A stretch of 64,000 nucleotides of DNA from Magnaporthiopsis rhizophila. Its lineage: Eukaryota > Ascomycota > Sordariomycetes > Magnaporthales > Magnaporthaceae. Position 1 is the stretch's first letter, and each line of letters begins with the position of its first letter. The notes beneath the pieces were generated by a model. It did no database searches. It had not been told where the DNA came from and was given only the letters and a program-made list of their open reading frames with translations. Of the stretch, positions 33,541-43,225 are shown one piece after another. Made by a program: the position numbers and the translations under genes. The stretch is from positions 288,818 through 352,817 of the forward strand of contig PYSS01000006.1 of assembly GCA_003049465.1 (NCBI GenBank), in the 5' to 3' direction.

Positions 33541-35212
33541 TCAGCCCCGGCGCTGCCTTTTCGCCGCCGGCCAATCCGGCTCCATCCTCTCGGCCTGCCC
33601 ACCGCCCCCGCTCCCCAGCTTCCCGCCCATCCACGCCCTCGCCTCGTGCAGCAGTTTCTTCTCGCCGATGCGCACCTCAAGCGCCATCCTGGTCCGCCCG
33701 GACGCGTCCTCCCCGAGGCCGGCCAGCGTTGCCACGTCCTCCTCTAGACTGGTCCCGTACTCCTTCAGCTTGGCGTCGACGGCATCACGGACCGCGCCGA
33801 GCATGATGTCTTCCCTGGCCTTCTTGTCGGCTACGACCTCGGGGCGCTCCTTCTTCACGGCCTTGAGCACTGCTTTTAGCCGCTCTGTCAGCTCGTCCGG
33901 CAGCTGCGTGATGCTGGGGCTGCCTTGGAGCTGCCCGAGCTCGTCCGGGTCGTCGCATTCCCTCTCGAGCACGTAGGTGTTTTCGTCGTCGTCTTCGTCG
34001 TCGTCGTCGTCATCAGAGCCAGCGCCATCCGCCTTGGAGCGGGCCTGGAGCTCGGCCCATTCGTCCCGCGTCATCTTGACGCGCGACAGGACGCCGTCCA
34101 GGACGGGCTCCCACGCCACCTCGGCGACGTCGTACCTGCTGTGTTTGGGCGTGGTGTAGCCGTATCTCCGGCATAGCTGGCCGTTGGGCAGGGGACCGTA
34201 GTAGTTTAGAATCTCGTCGCCCGCTGGGATTTTCCTCAAGGACATGGCGATCAGAGCCTCTTCGGAGTGGTTGATATGGGCCTGCCTCGCAGCGAGGACT
34301 GCCAAGTCAGAATCACAAGAGAGCCAAATCGTGACGAGCGCGCGCTAAAGTGAAAGGAAAAGGGAGTAGCAACAAACATTAAACTCTGCGTCGGCGTTGA
34401 GGATGTCCGCCATAGGCACCATGCCCATGACGGTCCTGCCGTCCCTATCCTCAACCCAGCCGTCGCCGTCACCTTCGTTCTCGCCCATGGCATCGTCGTC
34501 CCGCTCCAGGTCGAAGGCGTACGCCATGATGGTGCTGCCCATGCGGTGGGCGAGCGCCACGAGCGCCTCGTCGGTCATGGCCGCGGCGTCGCCGAAGAAC
34601 AGCGCTTCGTTCTCGCGGACGACGGGCAGGATCTTGGAGCGGATCATGGCGTCAGCCTCGGCGCGGCCGATGCTGGCGATGACGGGGCTGGCCTGCAGGT
34701 CGGCGAGCTCGGCGGCGGACCAGAACATGGGCGTCTCAAAGTGGTCGGGTAGCACATCCAGGTACGGGCGCCAGGGCGAGGCGACGCCACGCAGGTGCTC
34801 GTGGATCATTACGAGGATAAGGCTCGTCCACGAGTCCTGCGCCCGGCCGTCATCGCTGTCGGGCGTAGGGCCGGACCCGCCGATGCCGGCAAAGACGGCG
34901 GGCAGCTTCTGGGCGAGCTCTGAGTTGGCCGGACAGATGATGTGCCGCCTGGGGATGGTGAACAGGATCGTGTCCGGCTCGATGTCGGCCGAAGCGACTT
35001 TTGGCCGGGGGGTTGTTTCTGGTCAGCCGCTGAACTTGGGAGAATCTTGGCGTTGGCGAGAGGTATCAAAAGCCATAATCACCAATTCCGCGACCAGCAT
35101 TGCGCGCGCGCAAATCTACGATGCTTATGTGGTCATGGAATGTCGCGCCCGGCAGCTGCTTGAACCACGACAGGAACTCCAATGATTTCCTTCCAAAGTC
35201 GTCTTCTGCCAT
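33541..35212 (-). CDS. rkm4: Rkm4-like SET-domain protein lysine methyltransferase (SETD6 family)
   Basis: Three exons (35083-35212, 34378-34997, 33541-34281) give 496 residues. The start MAEDDFGRKSLEFLSWFKQL at 35210-35212 leads to the split SET domain: SADIEPDTILFTIPRRHIIC, then DILNADAEFN spliced onto ARQAHINHSEEALIAMSLRKIPAGDEILNYYG (the S-adenosylmethionine-binding/catalytic part). The C-terminal RubisCO-LSMT-like substrate-binding region runs from about residue 290 and contains an acidic DDDDDDEDDDE run. In yeast Rkm4 monomethylates a lysine of ribosomal protein L42; the same role is likely here but not proven by sequence. The ring of SET motifs and the intron phases are consistent. The C-terminus KRQRRG could help nuclear import. 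Confidence 0.88.
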
Positions 35213-36552
35213 TATCTCTTGTGCTTTTTTTTGTTTGCACCGCCCGAACTCGGATTTTGTCCAGCCCGACGGGATTCGCACTCTATAATCACCGCCCCCG
35301 TGAAATTTTCAGAGTGCGAGTTGGCTCGTGCGAGGGGACTGGGCCAATCAGAAGGCGCAGTCTTTATGTCAAGCGCTTAGATTCATGAATTATAGTGGAA
35401 AGACAAGTATCGCTTCGATTTTTATTCTGCCCCGCAAAACTTCCCTTAGTGACCATGACCAGCTTTGTGGATGGTTTAGGTCTCCAGGGTGGTAGAGAAA
35501 AAAAAAAAAAAATAACATACGCAATCCACTGCTTTTGTTCATGTATATAGTAAATGCTTACAGGAATTGAACCAGAATTGATCGTGCAGTTGTGCGTTGA
35601 AATAGAGGGTCGATTATGGGTCTGGAGCCATCGGTTGTATTCTCCCGAACCCCTGAAAGGCACGTTCTCGATATCTTGCTTGGCATTTGCCTAGAAAAAG
35701 ACATGAAGCCTCGGAAAGATTGGGCAGTAAGCTGCAGATCGGAAGGAACCAAATCGGCAAGCAGCAGCGAGCACAGAAGAAATTAGATTGATGCCAAGGA
35801 ACAAAGGATTGGTTTCGCATTTGATTGCTATAGGTAGGACGGCGTCTGCACCGCCTGCCGAGCCACACTCACGGACTTGGCAAGATTTGTTGTCCACCGA
35901 AAGCCGTCGCATCCTCGGATGCGAGCAGTGCTATATTCATGCACTGCACCACATGCACGCGATATACCCTGCTGCATGACCACGGAACGGATGCCTTTGG
36001 CTGTAGTAATTTTTGCGCGCGGCTGTCTGTAAACGCTAGCTCTAACCCGAGCTGTGTGCGCCAGGCAGCGACGTAGATCCGACCTGCCTGCTGTGGCGGC
36101 GCCAAGTCCGAAGCACGCAGATCCCTGATGCCTGGTACAGCCTTCAACCACCCAGGATTTGACTGCAGGACGGCGATGAAGAGAACATGTCAAAGCTTAC
36201 TGTAGGCTCTGCGAGCTGAATGTATATGAATCCGGAGATCGATCGTCTATTCCAGGCCAGATTTGTTCCCATCATCATCATCATCATCATCATTTACAAC
36301 ATCATCTCCACACTAACACCATCTCCACCACCTCCAACACCGCGTAACCTCACTACTAACCGCATCGCCATCAACACCACCTCTCAACGGCATCAACTAC
36401 CTACGCAGCAGCTTCAGACAACATCATCCGGGCAGTCTTTTTTTTTTTATTAACCCTTGTGTTCTTGCGCCAACATTTGACGCACCTCCACCGCAAAACT
36501 AACGCACAGGCCGACACACCAACACAACAAGTTCATCCACCATACTAACACA
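35213..36552. other. Intergenic region
   Basis: Divergent promoter region between the SET gene (minus) and the repeat-precursor gene (plus). It holds a short (ATC)n microsatellite at 36271-36293 and a CA/CT-rich 5'UTR up to the ATG at 36553. No credible ORF. Confidence 0.6.
36271..36293. repeat. (ATC)n microsatellite
   Basis: Seven to eight uninterrupted ATC units in the probable 5' region of the repeat-precursor gene. Confidence 0.95.
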
Positions 36553-38367
36553 ATGAAGTGCCAGACTTTCGGAGCATTCTTCCTGGCCTTCGCCCTGCCC
36601 ACCCTGGCGGCGAACCTGGAGCAGCCCGCAGCCGAAATCGCCGAGGCCCCCGACGCCGCCGCCGCCGCCGTGCAGGGGCAGAGCCAGGACCTGGAGCGCC
36701 GCATCGCTCCCGCCATCCCCGTCCTCGCTTCTCTCTTCGGCGGTCTTCTCGCCAGCAAGCCCAGGGGCAAGCGTGACCTCGACACGGCCGATCACGATCT
36801 GGAGCGCCGCATCGCTCCCGCCATCCCCGTCCTAGCTTCTCTCTTCGGCGGTCTTCTCGCCAGCAAGCCCAGGGGCAAGCGCGACCTCGACGGCTCCAAC
36901 GATGCCGAGGCCGTCCTCGCCGAGCTGGCCGAGGCCATCGAGCGCGAGTCCCACAACCTGGACCGTCGCGCCCTGGAAAACTGGGGCGCAGTCGGCCCAG
37001 CTATAACTCGGCCTGGGAGGACGACCAGGTATAGGCTGGGCTCCCGCCCCCGCTCCCTGGACGTGGCCGACGCCGACGCCGACGCCGACGCGCACCTGGA
37101 GCGCCGCATCCTGCCCTTCGTCAGCCTCTTCAAGAAGATTATGGGCAAGCGCGACCTCGAGAGCAGCGATGCCGATACTGAGGCCGCCCTCGCCGAGCTG
37201 GCCGATATAGTCACCGCCGCCGACGAGGCCGAGGCCGAGGCAGGTTCCGACGACGCCGCCGCCCTGGAACGCCGCCGCTTCCGCCTTGGCAACCTCCTGC
37301 CCATTATCCCCAGCATTCTCCCGTTCGGTGGCCAGAAGGTCCGCCGCGACCTGGATACGGCCGGGGCCGACGCAGACGCCCACCTGGAGCGCCGCGTCCT
37401 GCCCTTCTTGATGTTCAAGAAATTCCTGGGCGGGCGCGACCTCGAGAGCAGCGCCGATACCGAGGCCGACGCCCACTTGGACCGCCGCCTGCTGGCGCCC
37501 TTCATGATGTTCAAGAAGTTCCTGGGTGGGCGCGACCTTGAGAGCAGCGCCAATACCGAGGCCGCCCTCGCCGAGCTGGCCGACATAATGGCCGCTGCCG
37601 AGGAGGCCGAGGCCGAGGCAGGTTCCGACGATGCCGCCGCCCTGGAACGCCGCCGCTTCCGCCTTGGCAACCTCCTGCCCATTATCCCCAGCATTCTCCC
37701 ATTCGGTGGCCAAAAGGTCCGCCGCGACCTGGATACGGCCGGGGCCGATGCCGACGCCCACCTGGAGCGCCGCGTCCTGCCCTTCTTGATGTTCAAGAAA
37801 TTCCTGGGCGGGCGCGACCTCGAGGGCGGCAGCGATGCCGACACCGAGGCCGCCATCGCCGAGCTGGCCGCCGCCCTCGGCGCCGAGGGTGAGGACCACG
37901 CGGCCCTGCAGCGCCGTATCGCGCCCGCCATCCCTATCCTGACCACCCTGCTCGGCGGCATCTTCGCCAGCAAGCCTAAGGGTAAGCGTGACCTCGACAC
38001 GGCCGATCACGATCTGGAGCGCCGCATCGCTCCCGCCATCCCCGTCCTCGCCACTCTCTTCGGCGGTCTCCTCGCCAGCAAGCCCAAGGGCAAGCGCGAC
38101 GTCGACGAGGCCGACCTCGACGCCGCCCTCGCCGAGCTCGCCAGCATGGCCGAGGCCGACCCTTCGCTCCTGGGCCGCGACGTCGCTACCGCCGACCAGA
38201 CCACGTCGTCGCACCTGTCTAGCGCCGACCTCGCTGACGTCATGGCCCCGGTGCTCGAGCAGGCTGCTGCTGCTGAGGCTGAGGCCGAGGCCGAGGCTGA
38301 GGCCGGGACTGAGAAGCGGGACGAGGCGATTTCGCGCATGCGCGTTGCTCGGGGCATTGTGGTCTAA
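36553..38367 (+). CDS. Secreted Kex2-type multi-peptide precursor with acidic spacers
   Basis: A single-exon 604-residue protein. Signal peptide MKCQTFGAFFLAFALPTLAA, then a pro-region to LERR at residue 50. Eleven peptide modules follow, separated by D/E/A-rich spacers that mostly begin DL(D/E) and end (L/E/D)RR. Family A (24 aa, IAPAIPVLASLFGGLL type, ending GKR): residues 51, 87, 456, 492. Family B (14-15 aa, amphipathic, e.g. ILPFVSLFKKIMGKR, VLPFLMFKKFLGGR): 186, 282, 313, 408. Family C (24 aa, RFRLGNLLPIIPSILPFGG type): 242, 368. Family D (basic, W/Y-containing): 140. Kexin in the Golgi would cut after RR/KR and carboxypeptidase would trim, releasing hydrophobic or cationic peptides. 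Spacers neutralise charge as in other multi-peptide precursors. Activity unknown: antimicrobial, membrane-active, surface-repellent and signalling roles are all possible. No UstYa-type gene is nearby. Confidence 0.9.
   Translation: MKCQTFGAFFLAFALPTLAANLEQPAAEIAEAPDAAAAAVQGQSQDLERRIAPAIPVLASLFGGLLASKPRGKRDLDTADHDLERRIAPAIPVLASLFGGLLASKPRGKRDLDGSNDAEAVLAELAEAIERESHNLDRRALENWGAVGPAITRPGRTTRYRLGSRPRSLDVADADADADAHLERRILPFVSLFKKIMGKRDLESSDADTEAALAELADIVTAADEAEAEAGSDDAAALERRRFRLGNLLPIIPSILPFGGQKVRRDLDTAGADADAHLERRVLPFLMFKKFLGGRDLESSADTEADAHLDRRLLAPFMMFKKFLGGRDLESSANTEAALAELADIMAAAEEAEAEAGSDDAAALERRRFRLGNLLPIIPSILPFGGQKVRRDLDTAGADADAHLERRVLPFLMFKKFLGGRDLEGGSDADTEAAIAELAAALGAEGEDHAALQRRIAPAIPILTTLLGGIFASKPKGKRDLDTADHDLERRIAPAIPVLATLFGGLLASKPKGKRDVDEADLDAALAELASMAEADPSLLGRDVATADQTTSSHLSSADLADVMAPVLEQAAAAEAEAEAEAEAGTEKRDEAISRMRVARGIVV
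36691..36882 (+). repeat. Tandem 108-bp coding repeat (family A modules 1-2)
   Basis: Two nearly identical 108-bp units encode DLERR, the family A peptide and the DLDTADHDLERR spacer. The same unit recurs at about 37918-38097 with several substitutions. Confidence 0.9.
37276..37815 (+). repeat. 378-bp-spaced duplicated coding block (modules C and B)
   Basis: The block encoding the family C peptide, DLDTAGADADAHLERR and the VLPFLMFKKFLGGR peptide at 37276-37437 recurs almost base for base at 37654-37815, showing recent internal duplication of a two-peptide cassette. Confidence 0.9.
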
Positions 38368-39107
38368 GCTGGTAGGCTTGTCCTGAAAAACGGAAGGGGT
38401 CTTTCGTCGGGTGTCTGATACTCTGATTTTCTGCTTTTTGCGAAGGCGTTCTGGTTGGTTACTGCTTTTTTTCCATCTTGGGCTGGGTTAGCGTGGGAAG
38501 CGACGGTGTTTGGTTTTCTGGGACCGGCTGGTTTTGCTCGCATTGCACGGCGTTAACTTTTTTTTCCTCTGCTACTTTCAACATGAACTTTCATCAAATG
38601 ATTCCTCTTCCTTCTTGTTCAGACGTGATAGACAGCCCTTGCTTCGGATGGGATCCATCCTAACAGTTCTGCCCATCTTAATGGTTCTATCTTGATTAGA
38701 AGCCTGTCCGGCGGAAGTCTTTGTAGACTTTAGAATGAGTAGTTGAATTTCCGTTTTGCAAAATTGTAAAACGACGTTAATTCATCCATCCATAAAAACA
38801 GGCAGCAGACGCCCATTCTCCGATCGCAGCTGGCATATGCTGTGCTCGCACGTAAAAACATGCATGTCTGTCCTGTTCAGTTAATATTGGTCCGACGCCA
38901 AGGTCAAGCTTTCTCCGCGAATGATGACGTATCATTCTGTGGCCGGCATCCGGTAGGCACGAGGGGGCTACACGAGCTCAAGGTGGGGAAAGATGGGTGT
39001 GTTGATTAAATAGTAATTATTATCTCTTTAGTTTTTCGTATCACGGATCAGCATGAACCAAAAGGGAAGCACCACGCGACAAACCACACGCTGAGGCGGC
39101 GCTATGC
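38368..39107. other. Convergent intergenic region
   Basis: 3' flanks of the precursor gene and the minus-strand hydrolase. No gene seen. Confidence 0.6.
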
Positions 39108-40369
39108 CTACTTCAGGCGCTGGATCCAGTCGTGCAGCACGGCCTGGATCCGGTCGCTGTTGCGCTCCATGAAGAACATGTGGCCGTTGCCGTGGATCCC
39201 CTTGTCGGCGAGCTCGACGTGTTCCGTCTTGGCGCAGCCGGCCTGCTTGAGGTAGTCGGCCGTGCAGTAGTCGTACGTCATGTGGTACGACGCCTCGCCC
39301 GTCATGATGAGGATGTTCTTGTCGGCCAGGTTGGCCAGGCGGCGCGGGGCGGGGCTTTCGGCCTGCAGCACGCACTCGACGGTGGCGTTGGGGACGCCGC
39401 GGCCGTCGTCGCGGGCGGGATACACCTTTTGCACCAGGTCGGCGGCCGGGTTGGTCACGGGAGGGTCGTAGGCGAGCGGGGCGTCGGTCAGGCCGTAGGG
39501 GCGCGCGGCGCGGTCGCTGAAGACGGCCTCGCGGAAGGGCGGGCCCGTGGGCTCGAGCAGCACCAGGGCCGCCGCGAGGGCCGGGCGGGCGTCGGCGATC
39601 AGGAGCGGCAGCACGCCGCCCTGGCTGTGGCCGACGAGCACGACCGGGCGGCCGATGCGGTCCAGCAGCGCGGCGCCCGCGGCGGTCATGGTAGACTGCT
39701 GCAGCGTGGCGTTGTTGATGAACTGCACGTTGGACGAGTAGAAGGCGTCGAAGACGGGGTCGCCCATAACGCCCGAGCCGGGCCACTGCGTGTGGTTGAC
39801 CGACTGCGGCCACAGCTTGTAGTTCTGCACCGCTGTGAAGCGCTGCTGCAGCAGCTCGGCCGAATACGTCGATGGAGCGTCCGCCCCATACCTCGGCTGC
39901 CACGCCGACCGTGCCCGGAGCGTCTGGTCGACAATGTACACCTCGTAGCCCTGCCGGATGAACTCCGATGCCCAGCCGCCGCTGCCGTCAGGCTTGTTCA
40001 GGAAGTTCTGCTAGCGGAGCCGCGGTCAGTTGAGATGTAACGTCACGTGAAAGCCCCTCACCGCAGCACTTTGGCTGCGGCCAGAACGAGATTAAGAGAG
40101 CGAAAAGAGCGAAAAGAGCGAAATGAGCTTACGGTGCCAGTCTGCGCCTGGCCGTGGATGAGCACGACCGGCGTGGTCTGGGTCACGCCTCCCGCCGGAA
40201 GAAGCTTCTCCACGTACATCTGGTCGCGGAAGATCTTGCCGCCGTTCCCATCGTCCACGTACTGGCCCCCGGCGTAGAAGTAGGTGCGGACGTACGGCAC
40301 CTCGCCGCCGGCCGAGGCCGCAGCGGTGAGGGACAACGCGGCGGCGATGGCGAGGGCGACAAGGCGCAT
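39108..40369 (-). CDS. Secreted alpha/beta-hydrolase (esterase/lipase-like)
   Basis: Two exons (40133-40369, 39108-40010) give 379 residues. Signal peptide MRLVALAIAAALSLTAAASA, then TTPVVLIHGQAQTGT (oxyanion-hole HG loop). Exon 2 opens QNFLNKPDGSGGWASEFIRQ and has the nucleophile elbow VLVGHSQGGVLPLL (Ser in GHSQG) and a C-terminal His in KGIHGNGHMFFME; the acid is probably the Asp near IMTGEAS or VELADKG. It would hydrolyse an ester or similar bond outside the cell; substrate unknown. Members of this fungal family often occur as single secreted genes. The intron (40011-40132) contains three tandem gagcgaaaa-type 9-mers. Confidence 0.9.
40098..40124. repeat. Three tandem 9-bp units (gagcgaaaa) in an intron
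   Basis: The units start at 40098, 40107 and 40116 inside the single intron of the hydrolase gene; the third has one substitution. Confidence 0.9.
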
Positions 40370-41538
40370 CGTGGCTGTTGGGTCGGCACGGGGCTTGTCC
40401 GTCGAGCCGATGATGCTACGATCGCCGCTCGGCTGCGAGAGGAATGTCACCTTGGACGTGGCGCCAGAATTAACTCAAGGCAGGCGAAGGCGAGCGCTGA
40501 AACGACTCGAGCCCAGTTTGCCCAAGGACCAGGGCGACAAGGCGGCAAGACGGCAACCAATGGATCCGAACTGACTAGACAAGCAACAACCAGGCCAGGC
40601 ACGTGCCAGGGATATCTATTCAAAACAGACGCGACGCCGGCAGTCCCGTGATTTGGAACTTCAGATAGAAAAAAAAAAAGAATGACTGTGGTTAGTTAAA
40701 GGGTGGTAGCGAACGAAACCACCGCGGTGTGACGGTGGCACCTGCCGGTTGTGCCGCCGCCGATGATCAGAAGCGCCAACGGGGGGGTTTTAAGTTCTTC
40801 CTAGACAGGGTTCATAGTCGTTTATGTGGCGACGCAATGTCGGGCGTCCGCGGGGAAGACACATGGCTGGGCATATTGCGTTCCCCGTCGCAGCTAGAGA
40901 GACCCCCAGGCCCCCCAGAGTTAAAAGAATTTCTACCAAGGTTCGATGGGTGGCAGCCAAGATTAGAACGCCAGTACCGTTTTGGCATAAAAAGGGGCAA
41001 GGAATATTCCCAGAAGGCAGTGGGTTGCGGAGGCCACGCTGTTCGGGATATTGACTCGCGCTGCGGCTCAAATCCCGGACCTGGAGCCCCTGACGGGCCG
41101 TCCCCTGCTCTTGGGCCCGCGACGATGCGTGCCGTGGAGGCCCAAAAAAGAGCGCCAAGTGCAACTGTGATAGATGGAAACCCACCCGGTCGTGTGATTT
41201 GTATGGATGACCATATTGGGTCAAATTCTGGACGCACTTTTTCCACAGCCACCCCGCTTCGACAGGGATGGTGGAGGGGAAAAGTGCCGGCCGGGTAGGG
41301 GTCGCATGCCTGGCACGCTGCCGCCGTCATATATATCCCGATAGGGCGGCAGCATGCCACTCTGCCAGCGGCGCTACGGCCTCTTCTCCACCGCCAACGG
41401 TATCGAACGAGACCATCCGTTCGGGTATGAGATATCGCTGGCAAGTGGGAGGGACGACGACGACGACGACGACGACCGACCCAAAACAGGAAAACGCGGG
41501 GGCAGCGGCAACCCACGCCCCCCATCAGAGCCGCAGCC
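40370..41538. other. Divergent promoter region
   Basis: Lies between the hydrolase (minus) and rhodopsin-domain gene (plus). A (GAC)n run at about 41453-41476 lies in the 5'UTR of the latter, and a TATA-like atatatat is near 41330. ORFs at 40729-41298 and 40812-41645 overlap on opposite strands and show no domain. Confidence 0.5.
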
Positions 41539-42865
41539 ATGGGCGACCCAACGCTGCTGATCCACTGGCTCTTCAGCAGCCTCGCCCTTCTCATCATCTT
41601 CACGCGCCTGATATGGCGCAGGGTGGCCGGCCAGATGTACAACATGGGCGACTACCTGAGCATGGCCGCCGCCTTGTGCGTGCTCGCTCGCGGGGCCATC
41701 ATCCACGTCGTGATCGTCTGGGGCACCGCCAACGTCTCCAAGGGCTACCGCCAGAACCACGTGTTCCTCAACGACGAGATCTACCGCCGCACCATCGGGA
41801 GCCAGCTCGCCCTGGTGAACAGGGTCTTTTACAATTCATAGTGAGTGTGGGGTTTCCGCATCGGTGGGGAGTGAAATATCTATACGGATGCCCTGACTAA
41901 CACGCAACCCAACAAAAAAAAAAAGTCTCTGGCTACAAAAGCTCGTCCTCCTCGACGTATACCGCCGTCTGATCAAGAACCTGTGGTACGAGCGCATGTG
42001 CATCTGGACCTACCTGGCCGTCTTCTTCGCCACCTACGTCGCGGTCCAGGTCAGCACCTTCAGCGAGTGCAACCCCATCAAGCTGTACTGGCAGGTGGTG
42101 CCGGACCCGGGCGAGTGCGCGCGGGCGCAGGTGCAGCTCTTCGTCGTGGCCATCGCCAACGTGGTGACGGACGCGATGCTGCTGATGTTGCCGCTGCCCG
42201 TCGTCTTCTCGATGCAGGCGGCGACGTGGCGCCGCCGCGCGCAGCTGCTCGGGCTCTTCAGCCTGGGTATTTTTATTATCCTCATCACCCTCATCCGCCT
42301 GCCCATCAACTCGAGCCACGCCGACAGCCAGGTCAGCCGCACCAGCTGGGCCAGCATCGAGCTGCTGGCGGCCGCCTTCGTCGTCAACGCCCCGACCATC
42401 TGGGGCCTGTGGAACAAGCGGTGCCAGGACACGGCCAGGTCGCTGGGCAAGGGAGGCGGCGGCAGTGGCGGCGGCAGCGGCGGCACCGGCAATCTCATCA
42501 CCATCGGGTCCGCCTCCTCGATGCGCAGCGGCAAGCCCGACCGCTCCGCGAACCGGGGGTCCGTCGTCGGTCGCTTCTACGCCGGCCACGACCCCACCGA
42601 GCTGGCCGAGCTGGGCGCCAACGCTGCCGCCGACAGCAGCGAGTTCGTGCTGGGCGGCGTCGGCAACATCTCGACCGTCGAGCGCGGGCCCGAGAGGGAC
42701 GAGGACGAGAAGCGCGACCTCGAGTCCTCCGCGTCGAACCCGGCGCTGCGGCGACAGCCGTCCATGAGGGACGGCATCACCCGGACCATGGAGGTCATCG
42801 TGACCACCGAGGTGGGCCCTAGCTTGTCGGCCAAGCCCAGCCTACAGAATATCGCAAGGCGATGA
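41539..42865 (+). CDS. Rhodopsin-domain seven-transmembrane protein (fungal PTH11-like)
   Basis: Exons 41539-41840 and 41926-42865 give 413 residues. Hydrophobic segments follow the fungal 'rhodopsin domain-containing' family: TM1 LLIHWLFSSLALLIIFTRLI, TM2 GDYLSMAAALCVLARGAIIH, then (exon 2) LWLQKLVLLDVYRRLIKNLW, WTYLAVFFATYVAVQVSTF followed by the family CxxxxLYW motif (ECNPIKLYWQV), VVAIANVVTDAMLLMLPLPVVF, LLGLFSLGIFIILITLIRLP and a last segment ASIELLAAAFVVNAPTIWGL. A Gly-rich and acidic cytosolic tail follows. The conserved DxxLLxLPLPVxF helix supports the call. Proteins of this family are proposed receptors or sensors; ligand unknown. Confidence 0.87.
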
Positions 42866-43191
42866 GTCCGGTTCCCCATTACCCTTTTCTTTGTCGCTGG
42901 CGCACTAGGTAGCTATAGGATCACTTTTGGATAGCAATGATACCCCTCTTTCGTTATATATCACCATTTAGCAAACATTTCCCGACTGCCCCCTAACAGC
43001 AACTGCTGAGTGACACTCATGGACACAACCCAAAACTACCTTTACAAACTCCGTCTCTTGGTATCACTCTAGGCAAAGACTCACATAACTAGTGGTGTGA
43101 AGTGTCTTCAAACATGCTCAAGCCTGAGGAGTGTCCACCAGACGGTCATCCATTCCTCTCTGAGCCGGAACCCAAACCCGCACGGTTTTTA

Positions 43192-43225
<34 letters not shown>

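Noticed and set aside
36553..38367. Long minus-strand ORFs (up to 460 codons) opposite the repeat precursor
   Set aside because: They are shadows produced by the repetitive GC-rich codons of the plus-strand gene.
36553..38367. Dikaritin (UstYa-dependent RiPP) cluster interpretation
   Set aside because: No UstYa-type, tyrosinase or transporter partner lies beside the precursor, and most modules lack the Tyr core typical of dikaritins.
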